Below, in pieces: positions 60,183 through 64,000 of a DNA stretch of 64,000 nt. The stretch is from positions 62,001 to 126,000 of the IMG/VR virus record IMGVR_UViG_3300043395_001986; one strand, written 5' to 3'. Every line of letters begins with the position of its first letter. Position 1 is the stretch's first letter. The notes below the pieces were generated by a model that searched no databases, was not told the origin of the DNA, and saw only the letters and a list, made by a program, of their open reading frames with translations. This DNA comes from a virus. The position numbers and the translations under genes are program-made.

Positions 60183-60671
60183 ATGGCAGAAGTTCTAACA
60201 TTTGATAAAATATTCTATACTAACTTTGAACCAAAGTTAAAGAACAGATTTATTATGGAGATTGATGATATTCCATCTTTCATAATTAAAGCAGCTCAAA
60301 GACCGACAGTTGAATCAGAGGATGTAGAATTACACCACATCAACTTAATTAGAAAGATTAAGGGAAAAACAAAGTGGAATGATATTACAATTAAGTTGTA
60401 CGACCCAATTGTACCATCTGGAGCACAGGCGGCTATGGAATGGATTCGTACTTCACATGAATCTGTAACTGGTAGAGATGGATATGCAGACTTCTACAAA
60501 AGAACACTAACTTTCAAAACTATTGGACCAGTAGGTGATGTAGTTGAGCAATGGAAATTAGTTGGAGCGTATATTAAAACTGCAAACTTCGGTGATATGG
60601 ATTGGTCAGAACAAGACCCAATGGAAATCGAATTAACAATCAGATATGATTACGCAATTTTAGAATTCTAA
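60183..60671 (+). CDS. gp19: Tail tube protein (gp19-like)
   Basis: The 162-residue protein, almost the same length as T4 gp19 (163), has KLKNRFIMEIDDIPSFIIKAAQRP (about 18-41), WNDITIKLYDPIVPSGAQAAMEWI and a final block FGDMDWSEQDPMEIELTIRYDYAIL. Stacked hexameric rings of it form the DNA-conducting tube inside the sheath. A strong terminator follows. Confidence 0.93.
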   Translation: MAEVLTFDKIFYTNFEPKLKNRFIMEIDDIPSFIIKAAQRPTVESEDVELHHINLIRKIKGKTKWNDITIKLYDPIVPSGAQAAMEWIRTSHESVTGRDGYADFYKRTLTFKTIGPVGDVVEQWKLVGAYIKTANFGDMDWSEQDPMEIELTIRYDYAILEF

Positions 60672-60689
60672 TAAGAACTAAACATAAAA

Positions 60690-60722
60690 AAAAAGGGGTA
60701 CAAAAATTGTATCCCTTTTTTA
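60690..60722 (+). terminator. Rho-independent terminator after the tail tube gene
   Basis: AAAAAGGGGTACAA pairs with TTGTATCCCTTTTT (one G-T pair) over a 3-nt AAA loop, with a following T tract. Its design is very similar to the terminator after the capsid gene. Confidence 0.85.
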
Positions 60723-60730
60723 TTTTTCTT

Positions 60731-60747
60731 ATATTTATATATACAAA
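60731..60747 (+). promoter_or_regulatory. 17-nt intergenic motif, copy 3 of 3
   Basis: Same sequence as at 22101 and 57523. It lies directly after a terminator and 27 nt before the ATG at 60758, the clearest promoter context in the window. Confidence 0.55.
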
Positions 60748-60757
60748 TATATAGGTT

Positions 60758-61348
60758 ATGACATCAAAAGAATTTGTTATTTGGTTAAGAGGATTTACCG
60801 AAGGAGTACATGAATTTAATGTAACTCCAAAACAATGGGATTATTTAAAAGAAAAATTGGCAGAAGTTAGTGATGAACCAAAGATAGGAACTCCAATTGG
60901 GATAGGTGGATGGGGAACACCAAATGGTTCACCACATATTACACCACCACAACCAATAGACCCATACAATCCATATAAAATAACTTGTACACCAGGAACA
61001 ACATCACCTGGATTTCAAGTTACAACAACACCTGGTACTACCGGATTTATTACAATTGCCAATCCAAACATAGCATCATTTGGTACAGGTAGTACGGGCA
61101 TTTTAAATACATATAATCCATCATCAACCACATATGGATATCCAAGCGGTTCTGCATGGAGTTATACAAACGCAACACAACCATATAGTACATATGATGA
61201 TGATAGTGTTAACCCAAATAAAAAAATAACACCCTGTGTTGGGCATGAATTGGAATCACAGAAAGAAGAAAAAAGAATTAGTAAAAAAAGAAAAGCCAAA
61301 TCAGTAAAAGAATGGGAAGAAGAAATTGATTTAGGTGGGGCAGAATAA
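60758..61348 (+). CDS. Hypothetical protein with conserved start and Pro/Gly/Thr-rich body
   Basis: The 196-residue protein has a small conserved domain at its start (TSKEFVIWLRGFTEGVHEFNVTPKQWDYLKEKLAEV, 2-37), which occurs in many unrelated-host T4-like phages with unknown function. A low-complexity region rich in Pro, Gly and Thr (about 45-150) follows, and then a basic, charged tail. It lies between the tail tube and baseplate hub genes. The role is unknown. Confidence 0.65.
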   Translation: MTSKEFVIWLRGFTEGVHEFNVTPKQWDYLKEKLAEVSDEPKIGTPIGIGGWGTPNGSPHITPPQPIDPYNPYKITCTPGTTSPGFQVTTTPGTTGFITIANPNIASFGTGSTGILNTYNPSSTTYGYPSGSAWSYTNATQPYSTYDDDSVNPNKKITPCVGHELESQKEEKRISKKRKAKSVKEWEEEIDLGGAE

Positions 61349-61385
61349 AAAATTTAAAAAACAAATAGTTATATAAAAAGTTATT

Positions 61386-62213
61386 ATGGAAGAAAACATT
61401 CAAATAGGAAGAGGTTCGGTTATACCAACACAGACAGTACAACCAACCGAAACAACACAAAAGAAATATGATTTCCCTACGGAAGTTATATCATTGCCAT
61501 CAGAAGGTAAAGCATATCCTGAAGGACACCCATTATCAAATGGGACAGTTGAAATCAAATTGATGACAGCAAGAGAAGAAGATATCCTTTCTTCACAAAA
61601 CCTTATTAAAAAGGGTATTGTATTAGAAAAATTATTTGAATCAGTTATGATTGACCCTAAATTAGCAGATGAAATGTTAGTAGGTGATAAGAATGCTGTA
61701 TTAATAGTTTCTCGTATGTTAGCATATGGACCAGAATATGTTGTAGAGATGACAGACCCTTATAGTGGATTAAAACAAAAACAATCAATAGACCTTTCAG
61801 AATTAAAACCAAAAGAAATTGATTACTCTCAATTAAATCCACAAAATAGATATACATTTACAACACCATCTGGTAGAGTAATTGAGTTTAAATTATTAAC
61901 TCATAAAGATGAAAAAGATATTACTGCGGAAATTCAAGCAATGCAGAGACTAACCAAATCAGAAACATCTTTAGATTTAACAACTCGTTTAAAGAAAATG
62001 ATTACTGGTATAGATGGTAACACAGATAGAGGTACAATCAATAGATATGTAGACACTCAAATGTTAGCTAGAGATACAAAAGCGTTTAGAGATAATTTAA
62101 GAAAAATTTCTCCAGATTTAGATTTGAAATTTAACTTTGTATCAGAATCAACGGGTGAAGTGGAGGCACTTGATATACCTTTTGGGGTTGACTTTTTTTA
62201 CCCTACCGAGTGA
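61386..62213 (+). CDS. gp26: Baseplate hub subunit/assembly protein (gp26-like)
   Basis: The 275-residue protein has the T4-like gp26 pattern: LPSEGKAYPEGHPLSNGTVEIKLMTAREEDILSSQNLIKKG (about 37-77), VLEKLFESVMID, the DPYSGLKQKQSIDLSELK region and VIEFKLLTHKDEKDI. It helps build the baseplate hub at the tube end. The end of the frame contains a T7 run (62193-62199) 15 nt before the stop. From there a +1 shift opens the next frame. Confidence 0.8.
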   Translation: MEENIQIGRGSVIPTQTVQPTETTQKKYDFPTEVISLPSEGKAYPEGHPLSNGTVEIKLMTAREEDILSSQNLIKKGIVLEKLFESVMIDPKLADEMLVGDKNAVLIVSRMLAYGPEYVVEMTDPYSGLKQKQSIDLSELKPKEIDYSQLNPQNRYTFTTPSGRVIEFKLLTHKDEKDITAEIQAMQRLTKSETSLDLTTRLKKMITGIDGNTDRGTINRYVDTQMLARDTKAFRDNLRKISPDLDLKFNFVSESTGEVEALDIPFGVDFFYPTE

Positions 62214-62400
62214 TTATAGTAAAACATTACACGAAGAAATATTCTTTTTGGTATTTCAAGGAGGTGGCGGATTTACTCATTCAGATATATACAATATGCC
62301 GGTTAAGATTAGAAGGTTTTATGCACACATTCTAATTGATATTAAGAAAAAAGAATTGGAAGAACAAAAGAAAGCAGAAAGTAAAGTTAGGAAAAGATAA
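62188..62400 (+). CDS. Small baseplate-hub-related protein or frameshift extension of gp26
   Basis: The frame from 62137 to 62400 has no ATG before its conserved part (SDYSKTLHEEIFFLVFQGGGGFTHSDIYNMPVKIRRFYAHILI). Its possible starts are TTG at 62188 (70 residues, used here) or TTG at 62137. The IYNMPVKIRRFYAHIL segment resembles the short hub/chaperone proteins that follow gp26 in T4-like phages. A +1 slip on TTT-TTT-T inside gp26 would give GVDFF joined to TLPSDYSK. So it could be an independent gene with TTG start, or the second half of a frameshift product, as in tail chaperones of other phages. A terminator overlaps its stop. Confidence 0.55.
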   Translation: MTFFTLPSDYSKTLHEEIFFLVFQGGGGFTHSDIYNMPVKIRRFYAHILIDIKKKELEEQKKAESKVRKR

Positions 62401-62418
62401 GTCCTAACTTTTCTTTTT
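62386..62418 (+). terminator. Terminator overlapping the end of the hub-related gene
   Basis: GTTAGGA (62386-62392) pairs with TCCTAAC (62402-62408) over a 9-nt loop, followed by TTTTCTTTTT. The stop codon lies in the loop. Confidence 0.75.
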
Positions 62419-62423
62419 ATATG

Positions 62424-62431
62424 ATATTTAT
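62424..62431 (+). promoter_or_regulatory. ATATTTAT motif before 62451
   Basis: It follows the terminator by a few bases and is 27 nt from the ATG at 62451, which supports that start. Confidence 0.45.
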
Positions 62432-62450
62432 TAAGAGTAAAAGACTTATT

Positions 62451-62663
62451 ATGGCAAAAATAGTAATTAGAGAAAATTTTATTGATGATTTAATCGGAAA
62501 GTTTTATCAGTCATTAGTTGATAATACAGAAAAAAGATACATTGATAGAATCAAAAAAGATGACCCGGAGCTTGCAAAATTATTTGATAAGCAAGCGGAA
62601 GCTCATAAAAAAACACAGGACGCTTTTAGAAAAGCAATAGAAAGAGCATCTGGTAAAAGATAA
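62451..62663 (+). CDS. Small basic helical hypothetical protein
   Basis: A 70-residue protein starting MAKIVIRENFIDDLIGKFYQ. An upstream in-frame ATG at 62421 overlaps the promoter-like motif and terminator tail and is rejected. The rest (AKLFDKQAEAHKKTQDAFRKAIERASGK) is a charged helix. It sits 14 nt before the tape-measure-like gene and could be a chaperone for it, but only the position suggests that. Confidence 0.6.
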   Translation: MAKIVIRENFIDDLIGKFYQSLVDNTEKRYIDRIKKDDPELAKLFDKQAEAHKKTQDAFRKAIERASGKR

Positions 62664-62677
62664 ACAATTTATTTTAA

Positions 62678-64000
62678 ATGGCTACATCCGTTTCAGCAGA
62701 CCAAGCTAAATTAAATGATTTAGAAAAAGAATATAAACAACTTTTGGAGAAAAGAAAAGGTCTTCAAAAGGAGTTGAATGCCCTGGATAAAGATAATATA
62801 GATAAAAGAAAAACAATAATTGGTCAGATTAAAGAAATAAACCAATTAATGTATCTTTCTAAAACGTGGCAAGATGAAACTAATGCATCTATAATAAGAG
62901 GTGCAGATGGATTTAGGTCTATTGCCGATACAATGGAAGCAGTTAAAAATTCAGCAGGAGAAAGTCATGTTGAATTTAGAGGATTAGGAGAAGGATTAAA
63001 AGAAAGTTCTTCATTTATACAAAAAATAGGATTACAACTACAAGAAGCACCAACATCATTGGCTCAAATGAGAGCAATGAGCGAAAACTCTTGGATACCG
63101 GAATCCGCAAAAGCTAGATTAGAAGATGCATTAAACATCCAAGGTCAAATGATGGAATTGCAATCGCAAATGGCCGGAATGAGTGCAGAAGATGGGGATA
63201 AGTTTAAAGAAAAATTATCACTATATACTGCATTAGAAACTAAATTAGCAGAATCATTAACACAATATCAGGGAGAATCTAAAATAGCAGCTTCTATTTT
63301 AACTGCTATGATGAATCAAAACGAAGAATTAAATAAAAGATTGCCTATTTTAAAATTAAATCAAGCTCTTACAAAAGACCAAAAAGAAGAATTAGAAGAA
63401 CAATTAGAAATTTTTAAAAAAATTAAAAATGGATTATTGGCGTTAAATGGTATTGTAAAAACAATGTTTGGAAGTATTACTGGTTTTATTGGAGTTGGTT
63501 TAATTGCATTAGGAAAGATGTGGCATAAATTCCACGAAATATCAGAAGAGATTGGTGTAGGTATGATGGGTATGATGAAATTTAAAACCCAATTAATGTT
63601 GACAGGTGCGATATTTGGAGAAAAGGGAGCAGCGGCGGCAAAAGAATTAGCTAAACAGATGGGTAATGTTGACCAGGTTGGGTTTATGGCTTCATTGAAA
63701 GCAGGTTATTTGGCAAACCATTTGGGAATATCGGGTCAAGAAGCAGCAACTTTATCAATGCAGTTTGGTAAAATGCAAGGAGAGAGTGTACTTGTAGGAC
63801 AAAACACAGCCTATGCAGCAGCACATTTAGCAGAAGCAAATAATGTAATGCCAAATGCTGTAATGGAAGATTTAGCAAAAAATACAGAAGTATTTGCTAA
63901 ATTTTCGGCACATGGTGGATATAATATGATTAAAGCAGCAGTTCAAGCGGCTAAATTAGGTGTTAGTGTTGAAAAGACAGCGGGTATGGCAGAACATTTA
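62678..64000 (+). CDS. Tape-measure-like or large tail structural protein, truncated by the window end
   Basis: An ATG at 62678 opens a frame without stops to the last base (441 codons). The start is a coiled coil (DQAKLNDLEKEYKQLLEKRKGLQ). A region with MRAMSENSWIPESAKARLEDAL, helices, and a hydrophobic segment (FGSITGFIGVGLIALGKMW, about 264-282) follow. Then comes an Ala/Gly-rich helical part (GAIFGEKGAAAAKELAKQMG). This organisation (long helices plus hydrophobic segment, after tube and hub genes) is typical of a tape measure protein that sets tail length. A large baseplate or hub protein is the alternative. Confidence 0.6.
   Translation, partial: MATSVSADQAKLNDLEKEYKQLLEKRKGLQKELNALDKDNIDKRKTIIGQIKEINQLMYLSKTWQDETNASIIRGADGFRSIADTMEAVKNSAGESHVEFRGLGEGLKESSSFIQKIGLQLQEAPTSLAQMRAMSENSWIPESAKARLEDALNIQGQMMELQSQMAGMSAEDGDKFKEKLSLYTALETKLAESLTQYQGESKIAASILTAMMNQNEELNKRLPILKLNQALTKDQKEELEEQLEIFKKIKNGLLALNGIVKTMFGSITGFIGVGLIALGKMWHKFHEISEEIGVGMMGMMKFKTQLMLTGAIFGEKGAAAAKELAKQMGNVDQVGFMASLKAGYLANHLGISGQEAATLSMQFGKMQGESVLVGQNTAYAAAHLAEANNVMPNAVMEDLAKNTEVFAKFSAHGGYNMIKAAVQAAKLGVSVEKTAGMAEHL

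Noticed and set aside
1-64000. tRNA genes, integrase or insertion sequences
   Set aside because: The short intergenic gaps contain no cloverleaf-like sequence that I could see, and no transposase or integrase motif occurs in any frame.

Overview
This window is one strand-coherent stretch of a large, AT-rich, T4-like contractile-tailed phage (myovirus). Every credible gene lies on the + strand and there is no gap over 300 bp. The host is probably a Bacteroidota (Flavobacteria-like) cell. Most starts follow a stop directly as AATATG, TTATG or AAAATG without a Shine-Dalgarno (SD) sequence, and the phage carries a bS21 ribosomal-protein gene whose MLII start and KPSV motif resemble Bacteroidota S21. 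That host call is an inference. The right end is cut inside a long tape-measure-like gene.

Region 1 (18-17995) is a tightly packed sugar and glycan cassette. It holds three GT7-type glycosyltransferases with a LamG-like domain inserted in the enzyme, a stand-alone LamG protein, a radical SAM protein, three SDR epimerase-like proteins, an RmlC-like epimerase, a split thiamine-diphosphate enzyme (alpha at 8442, beta at 15223), three GT10-like glycosyltransferase paralogues, two 2OG-Fe(II) oxygenases and an SGNH hydrolase-like protein. Together they look like a pathway that builds or modifies an unusual sugar on phage or host surface molecules. Many genes overlap by 1-20 nt, as expected for one operon.

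Region 2 (18013-35230) is the head module. It starts with a 1360-residue fusion (NMNAT-like, DUF5661-like, ParB-like and RNA-ligase-like parts). Then come the large terminase, portal, prohead protease, scaffold and major capsid protein, interleaved with small conserved T4-like proteins and the bS21 homologue.

Region 3 (35331-57798) has neck and tail-completion proteins (gp13-, gp14- and gp15-like). These are followed by about eight tandem fibre proteins with Ser/Ala-rich coiled repeats, two of them ending in an S74-type chaperone, then a GT-B glycosyltransferase and a fibre-like protein carrying an intein-like (Hint) domain and a LamG domain.

Region 4 (57879-64000) has tail sheath, tail tube, a gp26-like baseplate hub protein with a possible frameshift extension, and the start of a tape-measure-like protein.

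From 18000 onward, transcription units are punctuated by an ATATTTATATA-type motif, usually 27-34 nt before the start codon, and by hairpin/T-tract terminators after the major capsid and tail tube genes. The most interesting signals are the bS21 homologue with a changed tail residue next to phage genes that have SD sequences, the 1360-residue fusion with predicted prohead-protease sites, the LamG insertion inside GT7 enzymes, and the Hint domain in a fibre protein.
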